From NCBI GenBank assembly GCA_030248295.1, contig JASANH010001309.1, positions 1 through 64,000 on the forward strand: DNA of 64,000 nt, given 5' to 3'. The notes under the pieces are model-generated. The model made no database searches. It was not told the DNA's origin and worked only from the letters and a program-made list of their open reading frames with translations. Below, piece after piece: positions 10,211 through 24,204 of this stretch; positions within the stretch are counted from its first letter, which is position 1, and each line of letters begins with the position of its first letter. This DNA is from Mesodorylaimus sp. YZB2_4. Taxonomy: Eukaryota > Nematoda > Enoplea > Dorylaimida > Dorylaimidae. A program made the translations under genes and the position numbers.

Positions 10211-13200
10211 TTATTTCGTTTCTTCTGATTCCACCCTGTACATTTTGTCCTCTTCGACCACCCAGGCCGACTCTTCGTTTTCATAGGGATCATATTCCGG
10301 CTCCCACTGTGGATATGGTCCCACCAGTTCATGTTTTTCGATCTCTATGACTTCATCCATCATCTCATCGTCGTTCCAACCATCGCGAGCCATATCCATG
10401 ACCCAATCAGCCATGGCTGCATCCTCCTCCTCGTCCAAGTAGAACTGCTCTGTGCGATAGTACATATCTTCCATACGCTGGTCCAAGAATTCCAAGTTCT
10501 TGCCTTCGGTTTCTTCTTTTGGCTGGTCCAAAACTCGTTCAGATATTGGCAGGCCGAAGACAAACCGTGAGATCTGCAATCAACTTGCATGTAATACCGC
10601 AAGCATAGCTTATGATAGTGATATCTGAGACCTATACAGAGTATGCTAACCGCAAAGCGGAACACAGCAAGTGCATACTTTCGACGAAATATATTCAAAT
10701 ATGGTTGCCACATGAACGCCCTCTGCCAACTTATCTTTCTTGGTCCTAGTGTAGGCCGACAATGAAACGGCAATTGCGAGCTTGCTAAATATCATGATAT
10801 GGACGCATGTGAACAGGAATGCCGCAAACAGGGCTAAAAATGAAATGAAGATTACAAAATAGACAAACACTTAACGTTAGTCTCTTCTCGCTGCTGCGAT
10901 ATTATCATTCAAGAATTGCATCTACTACTTGCCAAGTTTCTTGTCGAGCAACGCCTTCTACGTACTGTTGAGGCCTTTGCCTGGGGTTTTTCACAGAAGC
11001 ACTCACCCAAACTCGAGTCCCCAAACACTTCTTTCATCTTCCCTCTTCCTACAATCATACCAAACGAAAACGCGACTACGCTGCTGAAATCGGTTCTGGT
11101 ATTCTCTCCGTTGTATAACGCAAGGTATACCACCGCCCAGAACAAAATATAGAACACAAACGTCAAGAAGGCCACACCGGCGATCTGTCTACCCATGCGG
11201 CGAATAGCCAGGCCAGCAACAGCGGTCAGATTCACAATACTTATGATTTTGATAGTGGCGCCGTAGACGACCAATGCCAGGCATATGTTCAATGATGCAT
11301 CCCATTGTGCTACTTCACGAAGACGAGAGCAAGCATCAGTGACCTCGTAATTCTCGTTGATTTGACTGAAGAAATCGTCGGCCGCTTGCAATCGCCAGAA
11401 ATAGTACGTGATAGAGCTCACTGAGGAAAATATGATCAGGAAGTCAATGTAGGACCATAAGTCGGTAAAAAATTGCTGAAAGGAAGGTTTTCTACGGCCA
11501 TTCATGTGAGTGTCAGGGCTGAGGTGGAGTTTAATCATGCTAGATATAGACTTCATAGTCAAACACATAAAAGCAGCAATAAAATGGTATGGCTGATTAT
11601 GGCTGCCCTTTTCAGCCGATTCTGCGCAGAAGCTTTTTTACATATACCCTGGGTCAAAGAGGAGAGGAGTGTAAGGCGTGTTTTATCTGCATTTAATCAG
11701 TTCAACGGTTCAAAGAAATGGTCTGTCTGGCAGCTACAAGTCTTGAGTTTCTGGTCTGAATTGAATTCTAGGCTATTTGGGTCTAGGACCCTCAGAACTT
11801 TCTTCACGGCCAACTCGTGCAACTGCTACTTAGTTGTGAGTCTAAACGGTCCGCGTATGGTAAACTATCCAGAGGTATCTTGGACTGTAGACTCGTTCCC
11901 GTGTATGGCCTTTCTATGGCCAGCTCTGATTCGCCCTAAAGCGAAGGATTCCAATTGGCGACTCTCTAAAATTACAGCGAGAATCTGTTTTCCCTCTGGC
12001 TAGTGTACCGTACAATTGTGCTCTTTTAATAGGCTAAAAAGCCCAAAATTGAAGATACCTCGGGAAGCGGATAATCGCGATCAAGCTCTAGGCAGACCTC
12101 CTTGTCATAGGGCCCGAGGCACCAACTTTATGGGTTTCTACCTCTCCTGGAGATGCGTATCGAGCGGCCAGCTAAGGTAGCCAGATGCGCCACCCTTTGC
12201 CGGCCGAACACGCCCATGATACCGCTTACCTTTAGTCCTTCATTTAAGATATTATAGAACAGCCTAAAAATGAACATCGCCACGAAAATGATAAACAGGG
12301 CCTCTTCAGCCCAGTGAAGGTACAAACATCTTTTTTCCTCGGCTCGAGAAGTAAATTTTAAAGGGTAGATTTTGTAGGCCGGAGTAAAGCTGTCGCCACT
12401 GACTGGAGTCTCGAACAGGAATCGCACAACTGCGTAAATATCAGTTTGATAATTGTACGCGCATAAATCGATTATAATGGCCCTGGTTCGTCGATCGATC
12501 CACCCTTCTTTGCGAAGTCTAGCTAATGCTGTTGTAAAATTCATGTCTCCAGGATCTGAGACGTGCAAATGGTATGGGGCGAGAGACAAGACATATCCCC
12601 CGGCGGAGTATGTATCAATTCGACCACTGGTCACTTGGCCAGATAATGGATGGTGTTCGTATTCTTCTCGTCTAGCGTCAAATTTGCTGGCCAGTGCCCA
12701 CCTCGGTCCATAGCTAAGGATATCTTCCGTTTCAATTCCACGCTCACTTTGGCATGGTGTTGTTGGACTAGAGTAGTCTTCATTGCACGCACCTGCAGTA
12801 GCCCTAGTCTCTAGAAAGCAACCTGGTCCAAGAAACACTGGCCTACTTTTTCGACCCCTGACTTGTCTCATCGCGGTTGATCCGATAATTATGGACGCTT
12901 TATCAGAGAGGAATCTCTTGAGATCAGTCGCTCTTTGCCCATTATACCATTGGCTTCGCAAAGCTGGCAGAAATCGATCGTTTATCCAGACCCACAACCG
13001 ATCTGAGTTTGTGATCTAAATAAGCACAGATTACTGAACAGAAGCTTTTCATGGAACCTTATCCACTGCCGTACCTTCTCAAAATTGTTTCCGACAAAGA
13101 TCTTTTCCAAATTTGATTTCAATCTGAAGCTATCGGCCGTGCGATCAGTATAAACCACCCACAGCACAATAATTAGGAATGCAACGGTCATTAATCGTTT

Positions 13201-16200
13201 GGCAGGCGTAATCTTCAAGTGACGTTCTGCGAACTGAATTAGTGGTTTTGTCTGTTGCATTGTTTTTGGACCCGTAGCTAGAAACGGGACGTCAACTGCC
13301 ATGCCATAAATGGCTTACTAAGAGCAGTACTGGTTTACCTTTCGCAGATGTTTTCCTTTGTCCGAAAAGTCGCTTCCAACAAGCAATGCCACCAGCGCGT
13401 ACAATAGTCTCAAAAAACCAAAAAACATCACAGGGAGCCAGAAGGAACCCCTCAAACGTCAAGCAATGGTAGATTATGCATACTATACCTCTAAAGGTTG
13501 CGTTACTAAAATGGAGACAAGAAAACAGGCGAAAGACGACGATAGCCATCTTCTGGCCTTTTCATCCGCGAATTGCATTCCTGAAATTTCATGAAAAGTA
13601 TGTTTTTGTATTTGCAAACCAACTTGTGCTTTCTCTTGGATATTGCTAAAAAATTGTTTCAACGAGGGAAGTTCTTTCTGAAACAATACTGAAACCACGC
13701 TGCAAGAATGTGACTATTATTGTCTTTTTGCAGCATATACCATGAGTGCAATGGCGTAGCGTCTCTCTAGTCCATGCCATTTGGCTTTGTTACTCTTATC
13801 TTCTGCCTTTTTAGGACCACAGATTCGTTGTATAAAAATCAGGTCAACTCAACTACCTACTCATCAAGGACAACTTTGCACATTCCTGCACAGGGTGCGT
13901 AAAACATAGTTTCAGATCCAAGTATTACCAAGAAGAATAATTAGCAATCCTGATCCGCATCCTGTGGTCACCAGCAAGAGGTATCCAAACACACGACACC
14001 ACCACGGCCATAGGTTGAACTTTTCGTGGCTTCCGTGGGCGTACAAAATCGGATGCTCGATCACGTACTTCAAATCAGATAGTCGTATTTTTCTGGACCG
14101 TTTTAGTAGTTGCGTGATGAGAATATGGATAGGGATAGCCAGAATGTTGGATATGACGCCCACACCGAACTACATAGAAAAACATGCCAAGTGTGCAGGG
14201 AGTTATGCAAGCCCAGTTTCTCAGAACAGATCGAGTTCATCAGTCTCTCCGATTTTTTAACTAAAGGGTATCGAATAAAGCCAGAGCATTAAATTGGTAT
14301 GATTTGACAAGGACCACAATAGCAGGTTTCTGACTTTATTCTATTTTCAAGCCCGTGCAATGCGTCTGCGAAGTGCAGGCTGAAAAGAGTTAGGAGTAAA
14401 AAAGAGTTTCTGTTACCAGTTCCCAAGTAACTATGAACGAGCCAAACGTTGCTCTCGGCAATGGTCTCGATGGTGTCACTGTGTGCCATACAGTGACCAA
14501 GGCTAGTCCAGCCAGCAATAAAGACATGAAACAAGAGAGGCGTATAAGGCGGCTCATGCGATTACGCTGAGTGCGGGCGAATATTGAGAAGCACAGGTGT
14601 TCATGCAGCAGATTGGACACGAATGCATAGAGACGAGGGTAATGTTGGAACTTGACCACTTGCAAAATGGGGGTCAAATTGTACTGCGAGTCTTGGTTTT
14701 CCGGAGTCGTAGCGACGCATCGTTCGCCATCGAAAGAGTATTGATCACCAGTGCGCAAGTCAAGGACGGTCAAATTAATAATGATAAGGCGGAGATATGA
14801 TTCATTTTCTGGTCTTTGCCAAAGTTGACAATGGGAAAGGCGATCCAAAACACTAAAATTGAAATCTGTCAGCTTGTGCGGGCTACGGCAGGATGTGCAC
14901 CTTTTGCTTTCCAGAACAAACTTGCCTACACCAGCTGTAAAGTTGACGGTCACTTCTTGCGCGTCACTGTGTCCATCGCCAATCATGAAGCACGATAACT
15001 GAAAAATGGGACTGTTGTCATAGCTGACGATGAGTGTGCCAGCACATTTTACGTGGGCTTTTTTGAAGTTTTCAATGAATCTGTCCGCAGTCACAGTGAC
15101 TTCATATTTCTGAGTGATATTGCCCCACATTGATCGATGCTAAAAGGAGATGCCATCTTGAAGTCGATGGAAGCTCCTCTCATGTCCTCTTACCAGTTTG
15201 GCATCAGCGCGATCTCTAATCTTCGCCCATATGCTCAACATGACGTAGCCGCAAGAGAGGACGATCATGGTCACATACACACTTATATTGACACCATAGG
15301 CTGGCTTCTTCAGACCGACCGCAGATGCACTATGCACTTGCAACGGCACTAGCCCAGCAGAGAATAACGTTGTGTGTGAACATGAGCACTCGACCACATC
15401 GGCTGTATCGTTGGAGACACGACAGCCATCCGTGACCCAAGAATGGGACAGAGAGTTGTAATAATAACAGTACTTCGCATATGCCTGGATGCCATACGAT
15501 GGCATCGAGATGCCAGAATAGAAGTTCCACTTGGCCACTTCTACAGTTGTCCCATTCACACTGTGATCAGAAATTAGAGCCGTTCCAATAAAGTAAGACC
15601 CAGCACCGCCGAATTTGTTTATGTCCTTGGAAGCGATCGACCATTTGAAGCGACCTAGACAGAGGACGATAAAAGAGGACATGCCTATGGTATCACATTT
15701 TTGGGGGTTCAGTTGTGGTGCAAGTCTTAAAATTGGCCCTTGCAACATAACTGAAAGATCAGGTGAACAAGTTAGTTGCTGAGACGAAACCTACAGTAGG
15801 CCAAGAAAATTTCGAAGCTTACGGTTTTTATCCAGATGCACGACAGCCATAGTATCGCAGTCATCAGGCCATGGCCCAGGATATGACCCGTACTTCAAAA
15901 ATAGCACAATGCCTGCACCAGTGGGCAAGACATCGTCCAATCGAAAAGTGATCACCAAGGCGCCATCGGGCTGTGGCAAATTGATCTCATGTACATTCAT
16001 AAGATCGTACGCATCCAAATCTTCGTTGTGGTAATTATTAGTTTTCTGATCATGTTCAGGACTTGACGATTGGAATTGCATGATAATAGGTACTGGCGAG
16101 CTGATGATCGATATGGATTCGCCAGTCTGGGTATCGATTAATGTCACTTCGAGAGTACCATAGTTGACATGCTCGTTATTGCCATTTATGGCATCCAGAG

Positions 16201-19200
16201 AAATGTAGAAGATACGAAGAATAATAGGTTTATCGGCACTGCACGATGAGGGATTTGTATGCGAGAGCAGCAGGCAAACGTCGCTTGGAAACTTGACGCT
16301 CTGGGTAGTAATGCCATCGGTGAACAAGTAGGTTTGACCAAGAATAGATGAAGCCTTGCCCGATGCAAATAACATGCTAGTTCCAGTCGCCTAAACTTTA
16401 ATGTTTCAGTCTAGCATGGCGAGATCATCAGTTCCTAGCACTCTACTTTCTGCTCAATTTTTTTGTTAACTGCGTGTTCTGTGTATACTGCTTGCTGTAA
16501 TACGACTGGGGTCCGTATTACTGGAGGGAAGGACCGGTGAAGCTTTTGTACCACGCCAAAAACCCACGGTAGCCCACCAAATTTTCGACCTAGTCAATGG
16601 CTGAAATATCATCCTGATGGGTGTCGCCCCCATCTGCCGGCTCCATGCCGAGTATCGATTGCCAGTCGAGCCTCTTCATCGCAAACATTCCAAACATGGT
16701 AGCTACAAGCCATGTGTTGCAGGACTTGGTTATTTGCCAAGTGTTTCTACATAGGAGCCAGCTTGTGTGTAAGGCTAACATAAAAATCTAATCTCCCAAC
16801 GGAAAAAGAAACTACTCACATTTAAGATCACATTTGCTCCAATTTCCGCAGCAGCCTTGTCTCTGGACAGAAGAACTGTTATTTGTTCGAGAAAAGGGTG
16901 CAAATGGCTTTCAGAAATCCTGTTTCCAATGATTTGCGCTCGTTGGCGCGCCTTTGATAAGTGCATGCCAGAATTCGCATGGTCCATTGGATGTAAGGCT
17001 AAAGGACGAGCTCACTGAAAATACTTGCAGCACTTAAACTTGAAACTTACCAGAAGACAATGTGTCAAAAAACTCAAGGCCTGAATCAAAGGCCAACATA
17101 CGATCTGAGATCATCGGCGATTGGGCGCTTGCGGCCAGTATCTAAAACTTCTGAATGTCAATACAATGTAAGACGGTTGATGAAACAGACCCAACCTTGT
17201 TCATATAACTGATAAGTTTCAACATCCGTTCACTGATCTGAAGTGCTTCTGACGGGGTGATTGTATCGATTTCCAATGTGATCAGTGAACGATATTTATC
17301 GATTATGTCCACAATAGTGACCTTGAAAAACCCAAGTTCAACAAAGGACTTCCCCACAGGGCAATACGTCTCACAAAAAATCGCTGGTCGATGAATTCAC
17401 ATTCATTTACCCTATCTTCATCAAACGTATCTTACCAAACTCGGCTGATCAATGACTGATTGTGGCTTCAGCAGCCTTTTTTCAGGATCGATTGTGCCAG
17501 TGATGCTTGAATCCAAAATGTCAATAATTGCTTCAACTATTGGATTCGCATCTTTGAATCCTTCCATAGTTGCAGTAATGGCATGCAAAGTTTGAATATA
17601 GGTGCCATATTCCTACACAAAATAGCGCGCTCAAAATAATCACCCGGGCTGCGTGCGACCAAAACTTACTTTGGAAATAATACCATTCACCACGTCCATC
17701 AAAGTGGCTACATTGCTAAAAACATTTCCGAGAAGCGTGTTCATATTGTCCTCACTGATTGTAAGCTGGCCATCCAAACGTCGCTTGACATAGCGTAAAA
17801 TGTTCGCTGCTCTTTCATCCATTGGAAGATTAATTACACTGAGATTAGCCACTGCCGAAGAAACGGACTGGACTCCGAACCAGGCTTTGGCTCCTGGCAG
17901 CTTGTGCAGCAAGTATTGACCGTTCGGAGCCAGCAAATGCTGGCCGACGATGCTTACGATACCAAAACAGCTGATTTGAACTGGAAGGGTCAATAACGCC
18001 CCAGATTCGTCGTCCACGACTTTAACAAACTTTAAAACGACGGTATCCGGTTGGAGTTCAATAACCATGGGGCCTTGCGGATCGATGATTAGCAGCTTCC
18101 CCATGGGGCCAGCGCTTCCAACTAGCGACAGTAGATGTTCAGAAATGAACTGAGATGCATTGGTCGAAATGACAATGACCACACGCTCTAGGTCAGTAGT
18201 ATTTTTCAGTACGATCAGACCAACTTTGCTTTCACCTAACAAGGGGTCCAGGAGGCTGGCGGCTGATCGCAGTTCCACCGCTATTGTAGTATTGACAGTA
18301 ATGTTGGCTGCTTTTAAGGTTTGAATTAAGAGGTCGTAGGAGAGTGGTAGGGACGTGTCGTCTTTGTCAGCTGACAGTGAGCTTGTGGAAGTGTTCAAAA
18401 AATTTCTGATCGTCGGGAGGAGTAGCGAACCAGTTTCAGAGACAAGGAAGTTATGCACGAGTATATCGGCTATAGGATCGAATTGCAGAACCAAATTGAT
18501 TAGGCGGTCCCCTAAATGACAGAATAGTTGTTATTCTACAAGGATTGCAGCAAGTTTCTCTATTTTGCGAGATCGCAGAGGTGCAGAAGCGGTGAAACAT
18601 GAAGATGAGGCACCTTCCAGCAGGACTACGATGAAATCTGCACTACCCACATCCAGACCTCATAGCCTGGTCTTGTCAAGCTAAATACCTTCTAAATTTT
18701 GTACCCATGAAATGTTTGACTCAATAAAAGCATCCATAGCTTTCGGAATATCCAAGTCCAAAAACTGGCTCATTACATTTAGATCAGAAATCGATGTCAG
18801 ACTATCCAAACTAATTGCAGACATTTTGTTAATCCATTTCCAGTCGTCGCTAATGGAGGTTACGAATGCTCGAATAATGCTTGCCGTAGTCATCAGATCG
18901 ATGCTGCGTGAAAGCTGCTGACTCGCTGCTGATAAATCGTGAGAAATAAAGGAGATGGGACTGACCTGCAAGAAGACTTACAGTTGCAGATATTTTCCAA
19001 CAAGTGCCTTGTCACGTCCATTAGTAAAACCTGGACCGCTATCGTTCCGGTGTCTTGGCAAGTCAGAGTGACAACTGGATCATACTGTAGTCCTGAGGGT
19101 GGCCTCTACAACATACCTACGCAGCGCTGGCAGGCACATCGATAGAAAACAGCTTACAAGCTTATCAATGCAGGTCGAAGATTTATATTGAGGTTGAGTC

Positions 19201-22200
19201 TCTGCATAAAGAAAGGCCCGCGATATCATCGCGATTTTCTCTCAAATCACAAGCACATCATGAAATACCCAGAAATACTTACAATCAATGTAACCTCCAA
19301 CTGCACCTTTGCCACGGCACCCAATGAGTCGGCAATGTGAATAAGAATATCAAAATATCCTGGAGGAAAAGCCACTGTCGTCCATGGCAACTTACTATGG
19401 CTGACCAGATTCCACGCATCATTTGTCCACGATTGTCCTGAGAGGTCTCCCATCACGTGCATTTATATCCCAAATAAATCTACTGCAAGTAATCTTACTG
19501 TAGTAAATGCTATAGTCGCGTATGCCGTCATCGTCAATCCAACCGAAGCACTGAATTAAAAACTGGGTGCTGACTGCTGCTCCTTGTGATGGATTGATCA
19601 TACAAGTTCCATTTTGGGGTCGCTTATTCAACTGCAATATCGAAAGGCTGTGCAGAGTGTAGCACGCGCCTACCACCCCCCTGTACGTCCTGGCTGTCGC
19701 GACGGAGCGCGATGGATTTCAAGGCTCACATTACAGCCCAGGAGAAGCATGGTCGATTTGTGACTTCACGATGTGATTCTTTTCTTTTTATGCTTAGTTC
19801 GCTTTCCTGTGGCTCATTCTCTTCGTTCTGTCTCCGACCAGAGCGGTCGCCTGCTTATCTTTGTCCGTAAAAGACAGTGTTACGAAGCTGTGATATATTC
19901 AGTCTCTCTCTTCCGGCCGACCGGAGCAGTCGGGTCTCTCGTCGCTCTCTTCAACTACGCTTCCACAACGCCGCTCTCGCTACATGGCGTTATCGCCTCC
20001 TGAGTCTAAGCACCTAATTCCATTGGAACGAATCCTTGGGGCGCGTAGGGTGCCGCGGGGAGCTTACGCAGTCCGCATGAAACTCACGATCAGACTGCTA
20101 GTAGTCTAATCGTAAGACCAGGGAAACATCAACCGGACTGGTTGACGCGCCACTTGTGCCTATCGATAGGCACACTGACAGACGAGCACGTTTTACAAGA
20201 GGGTAAGAGGGTAAGAATGACTTACATAAATTTTGACTTTTGTTTTATCCTCTGCTGTCCTCTGGGCGGAGACCTCAGCTTGAAAGTAACTGACTTCGCT
20301 GAATCGTGTCAAGAACGATGGTGAAATGGACAGAAACTGATGCTTTGTTCCTGGAATGAGAGCTCACATCAGTGTGCACAGTTAAATGCAAGTTGGTACC
20401 TGTAAGACCAGCAGCACTACTGTCATAGGTCAGTGAAGTATGGTTTGGGAAAACCACACTGATAGTCCAGACGAAACTCTGTTTGGAACTTTCTTCGCAG
20501 TTCCAACAGGTTGCATTGAGGGTTAGACCGTCATCTCCATTGACTCGGATACCATCGCCATTCCAGAAACAGAAAGGGGCGAGGCCGCAGCTAGAAGGCA
20601 CTCATTCTGCATTTATTACACGAGCAGTACAGACTGTAGCTTACTCGATAGTAATGTTATGGGCAATACTGCCAGCCACTACATTCACTTCCAGTATTGA
20701 TGTAGAACTTAGATTGGCTCTTCCAAATGTACCATCCCAACTATAATTGCGCCATACTGTCACGCTCAGATCGTACTTTCCAGAGGCCACAAAATCGGAT
20801 CCCTTCACAGCCAGAGCTCCGCGGTTGAGATTGAATTTGTTACCTAAGCACAATCCACAGATCAGTGGTTAAAACTGAATCGCGTGCCCTGCCAAAAACT
20901 CATGACATCGTTCCCCACACGTCAGTGCGGTTAGTTCAGCAGCGTAGTCCTGAAGACACCAAAAGCAGCTCTTATTCCAATCAGCTCCCTAGACACAACA
21001 CTCAACTGATTGCTGCCGCACTCCTCGCACTGAGATGAGAAGTCTTTCGTCAAAAAATTTTAGGCAGGAGCACACTTGAAATTAAAGGAGAACAATAAAC
21101 TTTTGCAATTAAAACAGTCATTCGACTTAATAATCAGTACGATACCTGGCAGGAGGCAAGATTTGGCCTCTCCGACATCACAGCTGTTAGTTCCAATACA
21201 CGTTATGGCACTGGATCGCAATCGGCAAGACCATTGATAAGTATCAAAAAGCACTGATCTGTTGTCGTTTGGCTCGTTTGGGTTCACGCTTAACCACTTC
21301 GCTGGCAAATGCAAGGTTTGGTTTTTGCCCAGATTGACTGATGATTGTGCCCTGTAAGCCATGGCTGTCAAGGGGCTAACGGTAACTTTAAAGTAAGTGA
21401 AAATGGTTCTGGTTTCTCCAGTCGGTATCGATAAAGTGAAGAATATTTTATAAATGCCAAATGAAAGATAATATGCGGGAAGCCGTAGTTCTTGTTCTTG
21501 ATAATAAAAACTGCCGCCAGCCAATGGGACAATGTCATCGACAGCTCGATTCATCATATGCAAGCGATAAACTGACCATTGCTTCTGGTAATTGGTGGAC
21601 GAGTTGGTTGAACATTTGGGATAAATTATTTGAACATGGAAACGCGATTCCTGATTTCTGTGCTTGATCAGTGGAAGATCGATGTCGTAACTGTTCTCAG
21701 GGAAAACCAGGGAAGGGAAGCAAGGAGACACTTTATCCACCTGGAAGAAGAGATCGAAAAATAGAGACGGCAAAATAAAGAAATTCGATACCATATTTGG
21801 CAAAGTTTAGAGGGATCTAGCAATGAGTTACATGATGGCTATATATTCCTATTCTACCAACTGCCACCCTACATAAAGCAATCGAAGCTGTACCTTTACA
21901 ATCATACTGCTCGACCCGCTGCTAGCAACATTGGTTGCGAAGACAGCAACGGCATATTCTCCGGGATTGGAATACCAATGGCTCAGTGGAATCGACACCA
22001 GAGTCTTGCTTGATTGATGTCGAACATTAGCTTCTGTTTTCAGTTTTGGCCAATCGTCGCACACTGAACCTAGGCCATAAGAATCCGATGGCCCAGCGTC
22101 TCCATAGGCGACCAGGACGCAAACAAGAGCAGAATCTACTGTATGCTCGAATGTCCACAAGAAATTGAGAGGGTCTGAGACCAGAATTCGCTGGCCGCTC

Positions 22201-22771
22201 AGGGATTCGATATTCAACGACAAGGTCAAGTCACCCACAGTGATGGCCGCAAATGTGACATTGGTGGACGGAGTGTCTGGAAGTGTAACTGTGACCTGCC
22301 ACGATCCTCCTCGCTGAAACCGGATATTCTCTCTGATCAAACCTGTGTAAGCACAAATATTCTTACTGGTATTTCAGCACATTGCATGCTTGCGGCGGAG
22401 AATGCCGTGTTAGCTGTATTACCGCCATGTCCAATCGTGATGTCAAAACTGGAGGTGGTGATCCCTGGAGCAGCACGAGCTCTTCACATTCAGGCTATTG
22501 TATGTTCGTCCTGCTTACCACTATCAAGCATCACACTTAAACAGAGCACCCCGTTCGCCAAAAGAACTGTGCCATTTCGTTCCACAAGCTCTCGCAAATC
22601 GTTGAAGTCGCCTCTGTTTGGATATGTTTTAATAACGGTGGGAGTGGAATCAATCCCACGTGTAAGCACTGTAAAGCAGGATATGATGGCTTGTGAACTG
22701 ATACTCACAGTCAAACAACTATACTTACCATGTACAAGAAGACAAACAAGAAAAAATTCCAGAGAAGCCAT
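10211..22771 (-). CDS. lov-1: Polycystin-1 family protein, LOV-1-like
   Basis: Large minus-strand gene with many exons, starting at ATG 22771 with signal peptide MASLEFFLVCLLVHG. In order it shows: a PKD-like segment (22345-21850); a REJ-type region (21742-19400; NATCWNC, RPQNGTCMINPSQG, CFGWIDDDGI); helical linker exons (18970-16820); a GPS site (15750-15194; CYYYNS...DGC...ECSCSHTTLFS); PLAT (15139-14417; QKYEVTVTAD to RTGDQYSF), also carrying transmembrane sequence; further TM exons to 13339 (LPWW-like LWPWWCR, LVSILVTQPLE); the polycystin extracellular domain (13295-12230); channel exons 11475-11007 and 10833-10679; and an acidic Glu/Asp tail (10573-10211). From 16390 to the stop, splice phases match at every junction I checked. 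The 16.4-17.1 kb junctions are uncertain. C. elegans LOV-1 acts with PKD-2 in ciliated male sensory neurons, so a ciliary mechanosensory role is inferred. Length exceeds 2,000 residues. Confidence 0.85.
19975..20195 (-). repeat. Dispersed repeat R3, copy 2 (in polycystin intron)
   Basis: Reverse-complement partner of 2215-2440. Both copies sit in introns of minus-strand genes, but in opposite orientations to each other. It includes a short palindrome, CCTATCGATAGG. Confidence 0.75.
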
Positions 22772-24204
22772 AATTTTTTTGACAAAATAACGTTATAAAA
22801 TTTTGAGTAACACCTGGCTGTTCGAAAAAGCCCACGACTGTGGTAGAATAAGTCATGTTCAGATTATCGCTCATACGACTTTTGTGTCCATGGATCTTTG
22901 CTATGGGAACACGTGTTTACTCATTTTCATGGCTTTCTCATTATGTGTCCCAAGAGATACTGTCAGTTTATGATTCATGAGTTGCCTTGTTGCCAAGTCT
23001 CTGTGAGCGATTATCGTGCCCCATGCTCGATTAGAATGATAACCGACTTTGTGATCGAGAAAAATCGCAATCCAGGCTGGCCATTCCCCCATTGGTGCAT
23101 AAGATTCGTTAATAACTAGGATTTAGAACTGCCTGATGCTGTATCTGTCGGCTAGGGGAGTCAAACCAGCCAGTGCAGTGATAGGTGCGGATATTTACTG
23201 TATCGACACCTGTTACATAACAAGAAACATAAATTACACAAAAAATACCAAGCGCTTATAAATAAAGACCCTTTGGGAGGTCTCGGAACTGACAGTGTGC
23301 GAGTATATACTTTCAAAATCTTTGTCTGATGGCCTTCGAGGAGACCGTGTGCCTTATCCGTTCTATGAAAGACTACAGTACTGGAATGTCATCTTGTCTC
23401 AAATTACCAATGCCTCATTAGGAACACTGTGGATTATCTCATTAGGCGCTCATTAGAAATATGTACAGTATATTAAAAATTCATCTTGTCTAAAATTACC
23501 ATTGTCATTAGACACACTGCGGATAATCAACAGAATTGGGTACAAAGATTCATCTTGCTACTTCCATTTTTGGGATAATTCCATGGCGTTCATCAGTCTG
23601 AAACCAAGTCAATATGTGAATCTCTCGGCTCAGACTGCCTAAAACCTATTCCTGAACCTAAACTTCTGAAAGTAAAAAAAGCGAGCTTGGAAACTTGTGC
23701 CCAAGCCGTTGGATAAAACATTCCTGCTTGCGATTCATCATGATTGTTTGCATATGTGGTGCCAAGTGCCAAGCCAAGTGTAGACATGGGCATGTGTATT
23801 CTGTATTCCAGGCTCGTGGCATGGGGGGGGGGGGGGGGTAGGCGTCTGCCTTTGAAATCCTTGGCTCGCCCCAGCGCATCCAGGGCTGACCAGAGGATGG
23901 CTCAAGCCACAGGAACAGTCCCGCGCAGCCCACGACGCCTTGCGATATCGTTTATTAGCCACCGCGCCACAAGGGCCGTGTAGACTGTAGTCCATGCCTA
24001 TTACACCTTTCACGCCAGGTGCGCATTACGGGTGAGTGTTCGACTCGCGGGTCCGTAAATCATTTCGTGTATAATGTCCCTTCACCCTCGAGTGAGTATA
24101 AGCGTTTGGTGATTTGGTAAAACATGAAGTACTTGCCATAAAAAGCTAATCGTAGTTCAATAAAAACAAGCTTACTGCAAAGAAACTTTCGAGAAAGCTG
24201 CGCG
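22772..24204. other. Intergenic, with SINE-like repeats
   Basis: No exon recognised. It holds a 16-G run at 23823-23838 inside a sequence that resembles the head of repeat R1 (CTCGTGGC, then GGCGTCTGCCT). A clearer R1 copy lies at 24006-24133. Confidence 0.45.
24006..24133 (+). repeat. Dispersed repeat R1 (SINE-like), 5'-truncated copy
   Basis: Starts at TTTCACGCCAGGTGCGCA and keeps a B-box-like GTGTTCGACTCG. It then runs through AAATCATTTCGTGTATAAT and CCCTCGAGTGAG to GGTAAAACATGAA. The last segment matches the 43112-43276 copy closely. Confidence 0.7.

Noticed and set aside
11473..12003. Plus-strand open frame of about 176 codons
   Set aside because: It lies antisense to a polycystin exon edge and within its intron, begins at a non-ATG codon, and has no domain or signal.
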